64,000 nt of DNA from Gymnopus androsaceus JB14 (Eukaryota; Basidiomycota; Agaricomycetes; Agaricales; Omphalotaceae), in NCBI GenBank assembly GCA_009733575.1, contig ML769384.1, forward strand, positions 313,257 through 377,256, given 5' to 3'. Both the position numbers and the translations under genes were made by a program. Positions 34,061 through 45,453 of this stretch are shown one piece after another (position 1 is the stretch's first letter; every line of letters begins with the position of its first letter). Under the pieces are notes generated by a model. The model had not been told where the DNA came from. It saw nothing but the letters and a program-made list of their open reading frames with translations, and made no database searches.

Positions 34061-35461
34061 ATGTCTGCCGACAACGTTACTGTTATCTTCCCTGACTCAG
34101 GCGAGCTTCCCTCCGAACTTGCGTTTGAGAGGACTCTGGTCATTGGTAGCTTTCTTGGATGCATGGCCTGGGGTACGGATTTATCTTTATTTGTTACGTG
34201 AAATTGAAAATCGTACTAGGGCTTCACGCCTGTGTATATGTCGCTGCTATGTACTTCTCTCTTGTCTCGCTCGGGCGTAGGCAGCGGTCGCCTTGGCTCT
34301 CGTGGGGTTTCATGGGATACATGACGGTACTTTTTGCACTCGCAACAACCTTTGTCGGAACCAATATTCAAGCCAATAGTGCGGCAATAATTCAATCTCA
34401 TTGTAAGATATTTTGTTGAATTCTTATTATTATTTAGTCAACGCGTACATCACTCATCGTGATTATCCAGGTGAGGGGTTTATAACGCCAATCTAGAGTT
34501 TAGTCCGATCTGTGGTAATAAAGATTCATAGGAGGACCATATATCTATGCCTTCAATGCATTTCGCAAGCCAATGACTTTAATCGGCAACAATATCTGCC
34601 CAATAATTACAATCCTCTTAACTGATGCTCTCCTGGTAAGTTGAAAGCTCATGAAAGCTTAGTTAACATGTTAACTTTCTAAGGTCTGGCGTCTTTATGT
34701 TATCTGGGATGTATATTCAAGTTGGATACTTGTTTGTCCCGCCATCATGCTCTTAGCATCTACAGGTAAGTCAACGTTCTTGGCCTCGGGATAATTTCAC
34801 TAACTAAGTGGTGGATCAGCCATGGGAATTTTGCTCCTCTTCACTAGTGCCCAGCCAGGGCACACCCTTAACTCGGAAGACGCAGTCCACGTCGGAACTG
34901 CATTTTGGTCCATCAGCCTTTCCATGACGGTGATTTGCACCCTCCTCATTGTTGCCCGTTTGATCTACCTCCAGCGCCAAGCGGTTAAAGCTCTCGGAAA
35001 TATTCCAGAGTACCGGGACCATTACATTTCAGCATGGACGATCCTCCTCGAGAGTTCGGCGCTGTATACGATATTCGGGTTTGTATACCTCATCCTGTAA
35101 GTTTTATATGGTTTCCCCTTGTCGATATATCCATAATCATGAAAAAGGCTGAAGGTATTGTACTGTAGGTACAACCGCAACAATCCTGTGAACAATATCT
35201 TTGACTCATTAATGGCCCAAGTAGTTGTAAGTCTTTGTTGTTTGTATCTATTCTTGCTGAGGTGATTCCTTTTCGATTCAGTGCATCAGCTCCGATTTGA
35301 TTATATTGAGAATCGCAATGGGAAGAGGATGGACATCTCAGACGTCTGCGCATATCAGTGCATTGATATTCAATTCAGCTCATCCAACCACTACCGATAA
35401 AGATGCAGTGACGAATGAGTTAGGAAGCTCCCATACAAGCGTGAATGTGGAATTGGAGTAG
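34061..35461 (+). CDS. seven-segment membrane protein of agaricomycete type
   Basis: Multi-pass protein of an expanded mushroom family of unknown function with a GPCR-like layout. Start 34061 (MSADNVTVIFPDSGELPSEL) followed by LVIGSFLGCMAW, GLHACVYVAAMYFSL, MGYMTVLFALATTFVGTNIQ, an exon with PYIYAFNAFRKPMTLIGNNI / CPIITILLTDALLVWRLYVI, WILVCPAIMLLASTA, the long exon AFWSISLSMTVICTLLIVAR, and ILLESSALYTIFGFVYLIL. Small C-terminal exons give NPVNNIFDSLMAQVV, SSDLIILRIAMGRGWTSQTS and the tail ending SVNVELE-stop at 35459-35461. The LLVWRLYVI and RMGRGW-like motifs recur in this family. Frames agree at all junctions I followed. Confidence 0.7.
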
Positions 35462-36579
35462 GTTAGCATTGATATATGTATACCTAGATAGAATTTCAGA
35501 TCCGCCCTCACCGAACTGCGTAATTTTTACTACTGCACCGGGTCATCGCCAGATCCGGACGTGTACGAACAGCTTTGACCAGATTAGCGCTGATCACGTA
35601 CTAGTAGTTACTACAGAGTAGTTATTTCGTAAGACAACGTCCATATGCATGATGATTCTTCCGTTAGAATCATTTGATGTTGTGTAGAAGTTGTATGAAC
35701 TGATACAATTCTATGATGATGATACTGGTGAGTCGAGAAGCCAACTGAAAGTAGTGCTGTACCACCGAGTCGTCGCAATACCGCAATACAGTATGTTACT
35801 TGAACTACATAGTATGTATGTAGTAGTACTAGAAACCGCCGAATTCGTCGGCATCCATACAAGCGGCAGATTGGATTGTTTCGTTCCATGACAATCTGAC
35901 GTCTCTTTCCGTTCTTTGAACTTTCCATATATTACAAGGATGGTGGGAAATATCTCATTCAAGTGTTAGAGACCACACTACGATACCTCTGCTACAATAG
36001 ATCGATCGATTACATACTTTGGGTCGACTTGGAAATGTGGCGAAAACAAATTTACATAGAGAAAAAGTATTATATGAAAGAAGGAGACTAATTAAATGTA
36101 AATGTTCATCCTTTCCTCATGATTTATTCTCAGCGAAATTCTTTAGTGCCTTCAGATTCAAATGGTACTCAGTCAATCAGCGGGCGAATAGATTCCCTTC
36201 AAGACAAGGTCCATTTAGACTCTCGATAGTAAGGTTCCCTACTTTCGACAACTTCTTAGAGGGAACTGCTTTAGGCCTATCCTCGGACTATCGACAGTGG
36301 CAAATCGCAGAGTTGATTCCAGGAGAGCGGCCTTACGGACTCAAGCAGCTCAACTCCACGGTATGAGCGTCATGAATTCTCTCACTACATTCTTGGCAGT
36401 GTCTTCGGGAGGCCTGGATCGGATATAGTATTCCCAAAAGCGTCGGTGTTTTTCCAAGTAGCGGTTTGGTTTTCAATTAGATATACATAAAGCTTGAGCT
36501 ACAGACTAGAACATAAACTACACGGATATTCTCCTCTAGATGGAGAAGCCTCAACCGGACGGAAATAACGTTGCCTCGC
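35462..36579. other. intergenic, nothing recognised
   Basis: 1.1 kb without a supported gene. ORFs present are short and compositionally poor. No repeat family identified. Confidence 0.35.
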
Positions 36580-37082
36580 CTAAACAAGGGCTTTCTTCAG
36601 GAAGGCCTGTACATAGCCACGCAAGTCTTAAGATATAAATAACAAAAAAGCCTAGTAACTGACCTGAAGGCCACCCGGATTTGCTCCGACGAGTTCCTCA
36701 ATCTTCTCACCTTTATTGAACGCAATGAAGGTGGGCATCTGCGACATCGCATGCATAAATCAGCAACAATACTAGAATAATCAAAAGCAAGAGACTCACA
36801 GCACGAATGCCAATTTCCTGAGAAATATCTGCTGCTCATCGACGTCTACTTTGTAGAAGTCTACGAGATCTTTGTATTCATCCTCTTCGGACATCTTCTC
36901 GAAAACCGGGGAGATAAATCGACAAGGACCACACCATGTAGCCCAGAAATCGATAACAACCGGTTTAGGGCCGTTGATCTATGCGAGGAGCGGAGTCAGT
37001 AGACGTTTCACTAAGAAATCGAAAGGTCAAGTCTCACAATCTGAGTGAATTCCTCGAGAGAGTTGATTGCTTTAACGACCAT
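36580..37082 (-). CDS. TRX1: thioredoxin, interrupted by one missing base
   Basis: Cytosolic-type thioredoxin (disulfide reductase). Start 37082: [15 protein letters not shown], intron, [20 protein letters not shown] with the WCGPC active site, then [28 protein letters not shown]. The following [10 protein letters not shown] is one frame away (one base missing around 36830-36837). After the next intron it continues [20 protein letters not shown] (cis-Pro in MPT), PGGLQ, and a last exon [12 protein letters not shown] at 36580-36582. Length is normal for the family once corrected. Given complete conservation elsewhere, a base error is more likely than inactivation. The numeric suffix of the symbol is by analogy only. 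Confidence 0.88.
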
Positions 37083-37555
37083 GGTGAAGGTAGGGATGTG
37101 AGATGTCTTGGATGTTGTGTGGATGGAAGGCTGATGCAGCTGTTCCACCAGCTGATGATGCTTTTATACCTTTCCATTTAATCCAACCAGTGGGCGTGAT
37201 TTTTGCGCCGGTCACGTCTATCCTGACTAAAATGATGATGAGTCTGACTTGACTGCCATATCAAGCTCATCCCGTGGAACGCTGAGCGTTGCAGATGACG
37301 ATCATTAGTAATGAACTGAAAGGCTAAGTCAGTGAGTTCGGTCAGATATGCTTCATGTTGGTTCGGGAGGCATTGCCGTAGCAGCGATTAGGAAGCAGAT
37401 GTTGAGCAGAAGCATCTCAAACAATCAGGAAAGTTCTATAGTAACAACGGATTCATCCAAGTGAACGTGAAAAATCATCGGCTATAAACGCCAAAGCAAG
37501 AGTTTGCGAGTTACCAGAAAGGGATACGAAAAAACCAAGATAGACAAAGGGAAGA
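37083..37555. other. intergenic between thioredoxin promoter and Has1 3' end
   Basis: Holds the thioredoxin promoter (minus strand side) and the 3' flank of Has1. No gene seen. Confidence 0.4.
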
Positions 37556-39580
37556 TCATCTACTCCATTGACCTTTATTACCCAGCTTTTTACGATCTTG
37601 ATCCTTCTTGTAAAACTCCTTTGAAACCTTCTTGTGTCCCAGCGACTCAATTCTCCGCTGCTTTCCGTCCCGCCGCACCTGATTCCTCGCACCTCTCTCT
37701 TCTTCCTGATCCTGATCCTCTTCCTCCGGCGCATCATCCACCTCCTGTGCGTTCGTCACCTCCTCCATAATGATATTATCCTCCTCGTCCTCTTCGTCGT
37801 CCTGATCCTCATCTCTAGGCCGTTTCTTGCCGCTTTTCGGAGCATTCGAGGGTTTGGAAGATCCGGTGCCCAAGTTGACGTTGACCCGAGGAGGCACTGC
37901 GAACCCGAATGCCTTTCCGACCTTGGCAAGATCAAGAGCATTGACATCAAAGATCTTTTTGAGCGAATATGATGCGTAGGCTTGGAGGTACGACCGGAAT
38001 CCATCCTTAGCCGACTGGTGAAGGTAATAGTTTTTCGACAGAAGTTTTTCCAGCTACATCGATACGATTAAATAAAGGAAACTCGGATAGCTAGGTTTAT
38101 ATGCGTACCTGGCTCTGGATATTCAGGATCCGCTCTTGAGGGAAACTAAACTCATTCAATGGCACCTTTGCTTCTTTAAGATATCGAAGGAAACCAAGTT
38201 CGCTGTCCAGTAGGAACAGCAAACTCTTTCCGACTTTACCAGCACGAGCTGTTCGACCGACACGGTGGATATAATCACGCGGGTCGTCTGGAGGATCGTA
38301 CTGGATGATGATGTCCACTCGCGGAATATCTAATCCTCGAGCAGCTACGTCTGTACACAGCAGGATACCACTTTCTGCGTTCATAAACTCGAAGAAAGTG
38401 TTGGTACGCTTTTGTTGTTTTTGATTTCCCTGAATCGATGATGATTAGAACCGACGCTCGATCGAGATAAAATCATCGTACATGCAAGTCCAGTACAGGA
38501 ACGTCGATATAGTTGAGTAATTCAGCATGATATTTGACGGAATTACGACTTGAGAAGAAAACGATTATCTTCTTTTTTCGGTTGAGTTTGAGGTAGGTGA
38601 AAAGCAATAGGAATCGCTTATCCGATGGACAAACGACATATCCTTGAGAAAGAGTCGTTACTGTGCTTGTGGACTCTTCTTTGTCGACGTCGATGGACAC
38701 AGGACCTGGCCGTAACGATATTCGCGCCAAGTCGTTAACTTTTGTTGTTTGGGTAGCGGAGAATAGCATGGATTGTCGATTTTCTAGCGGACTGAATGAG
38801 TATTGAGGATGATAGGAGCGCCAGTAGATTAACGCACCATTAGGTAGAATTGAGATAATTTTCTTCATCTGCTCCTCGAATCCAATCTCCAATATCCGGT
38901 CAGCCTCATCAATAATCAGCGCTTTCACGTTCCGAAATATGAATCCTTTTGTGTTCTGCCCATGATGATGATTAACGCGGTATATCTTTCTTGCAATATC
39001 AGAGCCAAACGTACCTCCAAGTGATCCAAAAGTCGCCCGGGAGTAGACACAAGTAGATTTACACCTTTCGTCAGTTTTTCCTCCTCTGCTCTCCTGTTAG
39101 CACCACCCATAACAATTCCAAATGTCTGTGAATGATGCTGCATTAAATCCTTTGCAACACCAAAGATCTGTAGTGCAAGTTCTCGTGTTGGAGAGACGAT
39201 GATAATTCCAGTCCCTAAGAGAAAATATTAGCATATTCTATTTCACTCATAGGACGAAACGTACCATTCATAGGCTTAAATTTTAATCTGTGCAGCAATT
39301 CCACGGCAGGAATAAGAAACGCAAGTGTTTTTCCCGATCCTGTGCGAGCAGCACCGAGCACATCCTTTCCAGCTAATAACACTGGTATTGATTTAGCTTG
39401 AACAGGCGTCATTGTAGTGAATCCCATATCAGAGAGTGCTCTGGTCGTCGGCGCGGATAGATCCAGAATGGAAAACGGCTGCCGTTCTAGAGCTTTTTCG
39501 GTTTCGGTGCTCTGAGCTGCTATTGAGCTGGGAGAGGCTTCGACTGCTTTGCCTTTTGCTTCTTTTCCTTTGTTGCCCAT
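37556..39580 (-). CDS. HAS1: DEAD-box RNA helicase Has1 (60S/40S ribosome biogenesis)
   Basis: Nucleolar ATP-dependent RNA helicase needed for pre-rRNA processing. Start 39580 ([20 protein letters not shown]). Motifs in order: Q-motif region [34 protein letters not shown], Ia [10 protein letters not shown], Ib [28 protein letters not shown] (DEAD), [58 protein letters not shown]. The Has1-typical C-terminal segment [30 protein letters not shown] is present, followed by an acidic DE-rich stretch and a basic tail ending GNKGQWSR at the stop 37556-37558. Frame is consistent across introns. A truncated copy of its 5' end lies at about 40745-41097. Confidence 0.95.
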
Positions 39581-39717
39581 GGCTGGAAAGTAAAAGTTAT
39601 TATTGGGATAATGGAAGTTGGAAAGTGGAAAAATTATTGCCTGCCGGTTTCACTGGGCGCCTAGCATCTTATGGTTATGCCCCTATACAAGGTTTTCCAA
39701 AACTGCAAGTGACCTGG

Positions 39718-40231
39718 ATGTCATCCCCCGAATCCAGTTTTGATCCTCTAAAACGTCGAGAATGGCAGCATCCAATGGATAGGAAGTACCATCAAGGTTG
39801 GATAGCCTCCCTAAATAGACCTGGCCCCCGATATCGTGAAGCAGAGGACACTTACCGTCGTGCTCTGGATGAGTAAGTACGCTGCATTATTTCAATCATA
39901 ATTTGGTACTGAGCCTCCCTAGTCTTCGGATTGCTGTTGAGCGAACGGATTCACTTTACAACTCTCTCAAATCGAGTCATAGTTTCAAATACTACTTGAA
40001 ATATCTACAGTATCAGAAGAACTACTGGGGATACAAGCGGTGTTTCAAGCATGTGGATAATAAGGCTTTCATGGTACGCTCCTAATATTCGAGTCCTGCA
40101 TTTTATTAATAAATATACAGGACTGGGTCCATTCTCGTTGCGAATGTGTCAATGAGCATCTTGTAACAGTTGACATGGCAGGGCAGCTGCTCAAAATGGA
40201 GAAGGAACGTCCACCTCCATATGCTCCTTGA
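39718..40231 (+). CDS. unknown small protein, duplicate copy 1
   Basis: Unrecognised protein, divergent from Has1 with 137 bp between starts. Start MSSPESSFDPLKRREWQ; exon 1 gives HQGWIASLNRPGPRYREAED, TYRRALD; exon 2 DLRIAVERTDSLYNSLKSSH, SFKYYLKYLQYQKNYWGYKR, CFKHVDNKAFM; exon 3 DWVHSRCECVNEHL to the stop 40229-40231 (KMEKERPPPYAP). Helical, charged and without a signal peptide. The whole gene, introns included, recurs at 43172-43801, and similarity extends into the 3' flank. Copy 1 lacks the longer 5' part of copy 2. Both copies keep open frames and splice sites, which argues for function. Confidence 0.55.
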
Positions 40232-40744
40232 CCATGATTCTCCAGTGTTTGGGGACTGACTTCTCACCTCGGAGTCTCGGATCTTGATCCTATTAATTTT
40301 GTCTTAGAATACTCTTGCTCTCCATTCCGGAACGTCTTGTTTCTTCCTACCTTTCTTTGAATTCTGACTTACTTTTTGTTTAAGTAATCTCCATCGTTGT
40401 ATACTAATTATTGCCATTGGTAAGATCGACACTGAAACTTGTGTTAAGAGCGAAATAAGGAAGCTGCTCACGCTGAGTTCCTCTTCAAAATAAATGTTCT
40501 CCAAATATGGCAAGAAGTTCGCTATTCATCTCCGTGACCAACTCGAAATCATATCTACATAGACAGGTACACGATTTAAGCCTCCGAGTTGCTCAATGAC
40601 ATTGTAAGTATTCTTTCTTTAAAGGCACAATCCAGTGTTTCCGCGATAGGTCACCCGATTCGAGGATTTCGATGTACTTGGATGATGATGCGGATGAGAG
40701 AGCACCAAAAGTAGATGAAAGATGAAGAGCTGGTCATAGGCTAC
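40232..40744 (+). other. 3' flank of duplicate copy 1
   Basis: Resembles 43802-44340 in scattered blocks (for example TCCAGTGTTTCCGCGATAGG at 40631 against TCCAGTATTTCCGCGAAAGG at 44309). No gene. Confidence 0.4.
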
Positions 40745-41097
40745 TTTGAACTTAGAACGGAACATACCATTCATAGGCTTGAATTTCAATCTGTGCTTGA
40801 TCTGTGCAGCAATTAAACAGAGAATAAGGAACACAAGTGTTTTCCTCGATCTCGTTAGAGCAGCATTTAGAACATCCTTTCCAGCTGCTCTGGTCGTCGG
40901 CGCGAATTGGAAAACGGCTAGCGTTCTGGAGCATTTTCTGTGCAATTCGGAGCTGCCATTGAGCTGGGAGAGACTTCGGCCGCTTTGCCTTTTGCTTCTT
41001 TCCCTTTGTTGCCCATGTCTGGAAAGTAAAAGTGATTGGGTTGGAAAGTCGAAAAATACTGCCTGCCGGACATCGTTTCGTTGGGCGCCTAGCATCG
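40745..41097 (-). pseudogene. truncated copy of Has1 5' end and promoter
   Basis: Same orientation as Has1. It repeats the first 120 codons with deletions: [16 protein letters not shown] start, a shortened linker, AGKDVLNAALTRSRKTLVFL (P-loop degraded from AARTGSGKT) and [11 protein letters not shown] at the first splice donor. It also repeats the upstream sequence CTGCCTGCCGGACATC...GGGCGCCTAGCATC, seen as CTGCCTGCCGGTTTCACTGG...at 39640. Nothing of the helicase after motif I. A non-functional segmental duplicate. Confidence 0.75.
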
Positions 41098-41131
41098 AGT
41101 AACTTTTTTGTTTTGAATCCTCACCTTCACC

Positions 41132-42147
41132 ATGGCCAAGTTTTCATTAAAATTTTCATCAAGTATGCCTTTCTGGGAACTATGCTATGATTCTAACTGA
41201 AAAATTCTCTTTCAGATATCATTCTTATTACAGCTGCATCCGCCGCACTAGGCTACTATCTAGGACGTAGAACATCCGCTCTGGAAAAGCACGTTTCCTC
41301 AGAAACAAGACCGGCGACAGAAGAACAAGAAGAACAAACCCAAGAAGATGACGACGACAACGATGAAGAGGATGAAGACATTGCTGACGGAGACCTATCA
41401 TCCATCTCTGCAGGATTCATGGAACAATGCAAAATGGTACGCGTAACGCAGGCCTAGCCTAACTAGGTTCATTCAATGCCGCTGCGCTTGCCACGGGAAA
41501 AATGCTCATTTTCATCTGAAATACCAAGGTCTTGGTTGTGAGGACAGACCTCAAAATGACTTCTGGAAAGATATCTGCTCAGTGAGTCTTTGATGTATTG
41601 AGGAATTTTTAGCTGAGCTTCTTTCGATGTAACTATAGATGCGGGTAAGGCTTTGAATTGTAATCGCGCAGTGACAGACCGATCTAATCAAGATTCACAG
41701 ACATGGAACTCTTGCTTGCTACAAGGCATTGATGAAGAAAAACCCAAAGGTACGAAATAGTGGTATATTCTATTGATTCGCCCATGTTGACGAAATCCTG
41801 TACAGCTTGTGCGCCATTGGGAGAAGACAGGGCAAGTAACATCCACAATTCATTGAAATTGCAGTCCTTGCTGACTATTCACCTCCAGTCAAGCCAAAAT
41901 CGCGCTCAAATGCAACTCTGAAGATCAGTTACTCGAGTTGGAAGCTATCGCGAAAAGCTTAAACCTTTGCGCTCGTTCAGTTGTAGATGGGTTGAGTGTA
42001 TTTCTCGTCTCTTTAATTGCTCGTTGCTGATAACGTTTCATTAGCGGACGAACACAAGTTGAACCTGGTACCAGGACTGTTCTGACGATTGGACCAGCGC
42101 CTGTTTCTTTGATAAATGAAGTGACTGGTTCATTGCGTCTTTTATAG
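41132..42147 (+). CDS. PTH2: peptidyl-tRNA hydrolase 2 (Pth2/Bit1)
   Basis: Cleaves peptidyl-tRNA released from stalled ribosomes; archaeal/eukaryotic Pth2 type, usually anchored to the outer mitochondrial membrane. Start 41132 gives [11 protein letters not shown] and a membrane helix [20 protein letters not shown], an acidic linker rich in D/E, then the catalytic domain: [112 protein letters not shown]. Two splicing oddities are needed: a 6-nt exon ATGCGG (41639-41644) completing QCG, and a GC-AG intron (41832-41888) inside GQAKIAL. With these the match is perfect, so both are well supported. Confidence 0.93.
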
Positions 42148-42401
42148 CCAGGGTAGAATTATTGTTATACGCGTGCCGAGTTTGTTTGTTTGTTCGTCGC
42201 GCAGGTTTCAACCAATGCGCACCAAAGCGAGAAACGAGAAAATGGGACGTGTAGTACAATTGGTGATGGTGATCTATAGCTAGGATACAAGACGAAATTC
42301 CATGTACGTCTACAGTGTATATGTGTGTGATGATGATGATGATAGTACAAAGTTGATAATGGTATGCAATGAGTCCTTCGAGTTCAAGTGTCCAGCACAC
42401 A

Positions 42402-42975
42402 TCACAGGCCGCAGAGAGATCGAGATATCGCGTTACCCGACTTGGTGGATCCGGCATCGCCGCCGTTGCCTAAAAAGTACACATAGTCAACGACGACGCG
42501 TACAAACGAACGACGATGAAGAACGTACCAGAACAAAGGTTGATTAGTCCATTAGTTGCTGATGTCGAGCCTCCATCGGCATTGCCAGTAGATCCAGTAA
42601 AACTACCAGAACCGCTTCCCTTGGATCCAGGCGCGCCGAAGAGCAAGGCGTTTCCAGACTCGGTCTCTCCAGCCTCGCCGCCGTTGTCTGTGTAAAGGCG
42701 AGAGTAAATACGCGTTTTTGAACAAGGCGAGATCGTTAAAGTCACTTACCAGACGCGAAATTGAGGATTGGATTACTGACAATCCCGCCATGACATTCAG
42801 CACACTCGTCGTTTGGCGTGACGTTTCCTCCATTGGCGGATCCAGTAGCGCCAGTGAAGCTTCCAGACGGCGCTGAGCGAGCGACTTGGATGGGTCGAGC
42901 GACGACAGAATTGTCGGCAATGATGAGCGCGACGAGGAAGAGTGCAGCAGCGAAGAAGCGTGAAAAGGCAAACAT
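42402..42975 (-). CDS. small secreted Gly/Ser-rich repeat protein
   Basis: Start 42975 with a clear signal peptide MFAFSRFFAAALFLVALIIA. The mature part carries imperfect repeats: GSFTGATGSANGG, then GSFTGSTGNADGGSTSATNG, interleaved with DNGGEAGETESGNAL and NGGDAGSTKSGNA. Two Cys lie in ECAECHGG and few others follow. Three exons, last ending SLCGL at 42402-42404. No enzymatic motif and no KR protease sites, so it does not look like a dikaritin-type peptide precursor. It could be a cell-wall or effector-like protein. A scrambled, partly inverted copy of its second exon and flanks lies at 44560-45260. Divergent from duplicate copy 2 (about 196 bp apart). Confidence 0.62.
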
Positions 42976-43171
42976 TGTCGATAGTAGATTGGCTGAATAG
43001 TAGTACTAGTAGTAGATGGTCGTGGTAGAAGAGAAAGACGCGAATAAAGCTGATTCAAGGTTGATTTGCTTTTAAGCAGAGGCGCCTATTGGGCGTCTCA
43101 TTCTCTATCTAATCTTGAATCTTCATTAGCCCCTGTCTCTTTTCCTCCAGTCTCTACCTCATCGTCTCGCG

Positions 43172-43801
43172 ATGACTGACAGGCAAATTCCGCTCCTCCC
43201 GTCCCCTCCGTCCGAGTTGGAGGCCCAGTCCTATCACGCTGACATACTCTCTTTCCCGGTCTTGGTCGCTCGTACAGGAACCGCCATGTCCAATTCTTCC
43301 CCCAATTTTAATCCTCTGAAACATCGAGAGTGGCAGTGTTTAATGGATAGGAAGTATCATCAGGGTTGGATAGCATCCCTAAATAGACCTGCCCCCAGAT
43401 ATCGTGAAGCAGAGGACACTTACCGCCGTGCTTTAGATGAGTAAATACGCTGCATTCTTTCAACCAGTAGTCTAGTGCTTACCCTCCCCTAGTCTTCGGA
43501 TTGCCGTTGAGCGAACGGATTCACTTTACAGCTCTCTCAAATCGAGTTCTGGTTTCAAACACTACTTCAAATATCTACAGTATCAGAAGAGCTACTGGGA
43601 ATACTACAAGAGGTGTTTCGAGCATGTGGATAAGAAGGCTTTCACGGTATGTCTCTAATACTCAAGTCCTGCATTTTATTAATAAATATACAGGACTGGA
43701 TCTATTCGCGTCGCAAGTGTGTGGATGAGATAATTAACACAGGGTATGAGCCACAGTATGTCATAATGGAGAAGGAGCGGCCACCTCGATATGCTCCATG
43801 A
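43172..43801 (+). CDS. unknown small protein, duplicate copy 2
   Basis: Paralogue of the gene at 39718. The longest start at 43172 adds MTDRQIPLLPSPPSELEAQS...; the start matching copy 1 is the Met at 43286 (MSNSSPNFNPLKHREWQ). Shared core: HQGWIASLNRPAPRYREAED, TYRRALD, DLRIAVERTDSLY, SGFKHYFKYLQYQKSYWEYY, CFEHVDKKAFT, DWIYSRRKCVDEIINTG, ending MEKERPPRYAP at 43799-43801. Three exons with the same intron positions as copy 1. Not recognised; no signal peptide or domain. Confidence 0.55.
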
Positions 43802-45453
43802 CCGTGATCCTCCTATTTTTGGGACTCCTGACTTCACACCTCACCTTGGAATGTTATTGCCTCATCCTTGAAAGTCTCGTTTCTTCCCACTTCTCTTTGA
43901 TTTCTAAATCCATTCCTTACTTTTCTGTCTCTAATCTGTTAATGGCCTCATTATTGTATTTACTAATCATCGCCAACCCGCATTGGGCTGATTCTCCTAT
44001 ACTTACACTGATGCATGGTAAGATCGCCACTGAGACTTGTTGATTGCCTGAAAGAAAGAAGGTAATCTTTCAAAGAGGACTTTTCCCGGTGTCATTTACC
44101 GCATACCGGGAACTCCTCCCAAGCTTCTCCGATTAAAGGCGGCGAAAAGTTGCACTTTTTGTGAGTTTTACCTGTTTTACCCACACGACCCTTCCCTTCG
44201 AAGTTCGGTCAGATTCGGGGAGACAAGTACAAGTACACCATTTACAGCTATGAGTTGTTCAATGTTATTCGAGTTGTATTCTTTATCTAAATATGACCAC
44301 AGCACAGTCCAGTATTTCCGCGAAAGGTCTCTCGATTCGACTTGGATTTCAGATATTAAATAATGACGGTGTAGGTTGAGGTGCTAGAATGTATGGTAAA
44401 ATGTACTAGTAGACAGATAGAAGTCAACACAAACAGACTTAGATTTAAGAAACACTTGGCTGCCAGCGATGTAAGATCGGAGCTCTGCAGCGTGTCGACA
44501 TCGTATCTTAACTACCAGATTGGCATTAGGTGCCTAACGAAGATATGCACACCAAAGTGAGAAACGAGAAAATGAGGCGTGTAGTACAATTGGTGATGGG
44601 AATATATAGCTAGGATACAGGACGAAATTCCATGTCTACAGTGTATATGTGTGTGAGGATGATACTTAGTACAAAGCTAATAGTGGTATGCAATGAGTCC
44701 AGTGTCCAGCAGCCGCAAAGAGATCGAGAAACTGTTGTCGCGTCACCCGAATTGGTGAATCCGCCATCGCCGGGTTATAACTTGTTGCGTGGCGAGTGGT
44801 AAGATGGGGCATAGCATAGAGTCGCGAACATTGTCGGTCGCATTTACCGTGTTCTGGGCTCCTGTACGAGCGACCAAGACCGGGAAAGAGAGCAGACCAA
44901 CGTAATAGGACTGGGATTCCAACTCGGACGGAGGGGACGGGAGGAGCGACTGCGAGTTTGCCTGTCAGTCATCGCGAGGGAAATCACCCCGGAAAGGTAA
45001 ATTCTCCCTTAAGTTTTCCAGAGGATTTTCCTGAAATAGAAAAATAGCCCCGACCGTGGTCTCAAAAACGCGTATTTACTCTCGCCTTTACACAGGCAAC
45101 GGCAGTGATGCTTGAAGGACCGAGTCTGGAAACGCCTTGCTCTTCGGCGTGCCTGGATCCAAGGGAAGCGGTTCTGATAGCTTTACTGGATCTACTGGCG
45201 ATGCCAATGGAGGCTCGACATCAGCAACCAATGGACTAATCAACCTTTTTTCTGGTAAGTTCTTCGTCGTTTATACGCGTCGTCGCTGATTATATGCACT
45301 CTTAGGCAACAGCGATGTCCACTGCAGATGCGGGTACTCGTCTTGCAGAGATGTCCAGTGGATTCCAGTTGCTTCATAGGGATCCGGACATACATATACA
45401 TAGGTACACTGGAAACATAAATCCTACTTACAATCACTATGCGACATCGCGAT
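43802..45453. repeat. mosaic of duplicated, partly inverted blocks
   Basis: No intact gene. About 44545-44780 repeats 42210-42450 in direct orientation (GAGAAACGAGAAAATG, GTAGTACAATTGGTGATGG, GGACGAAATTCCATGT, CAGTGTATATGTGTGTGA). About 44865-44980 is the inverted copy of 43165-43285 (start of duplicate copy 2). About 45060-45260 is the inverted copy of 42540-42735 (second exon of the secreted protein: GGATCCAAGGGAAGCGGTTCTG, GGAGGCTCGACATCAGCAAC). So three neighbouring blocks were copied and re-ordered with two inversions. Confidence 0.65.

Noticed and set aside
42402..42975. Dikaritin/ustiloxin-type peptide precursor for the UstYa-like gene
   Set aside because: Has a signal peptide and repeats but no KR or other dibasic processing sites between repeats, and it is 10 kb away.
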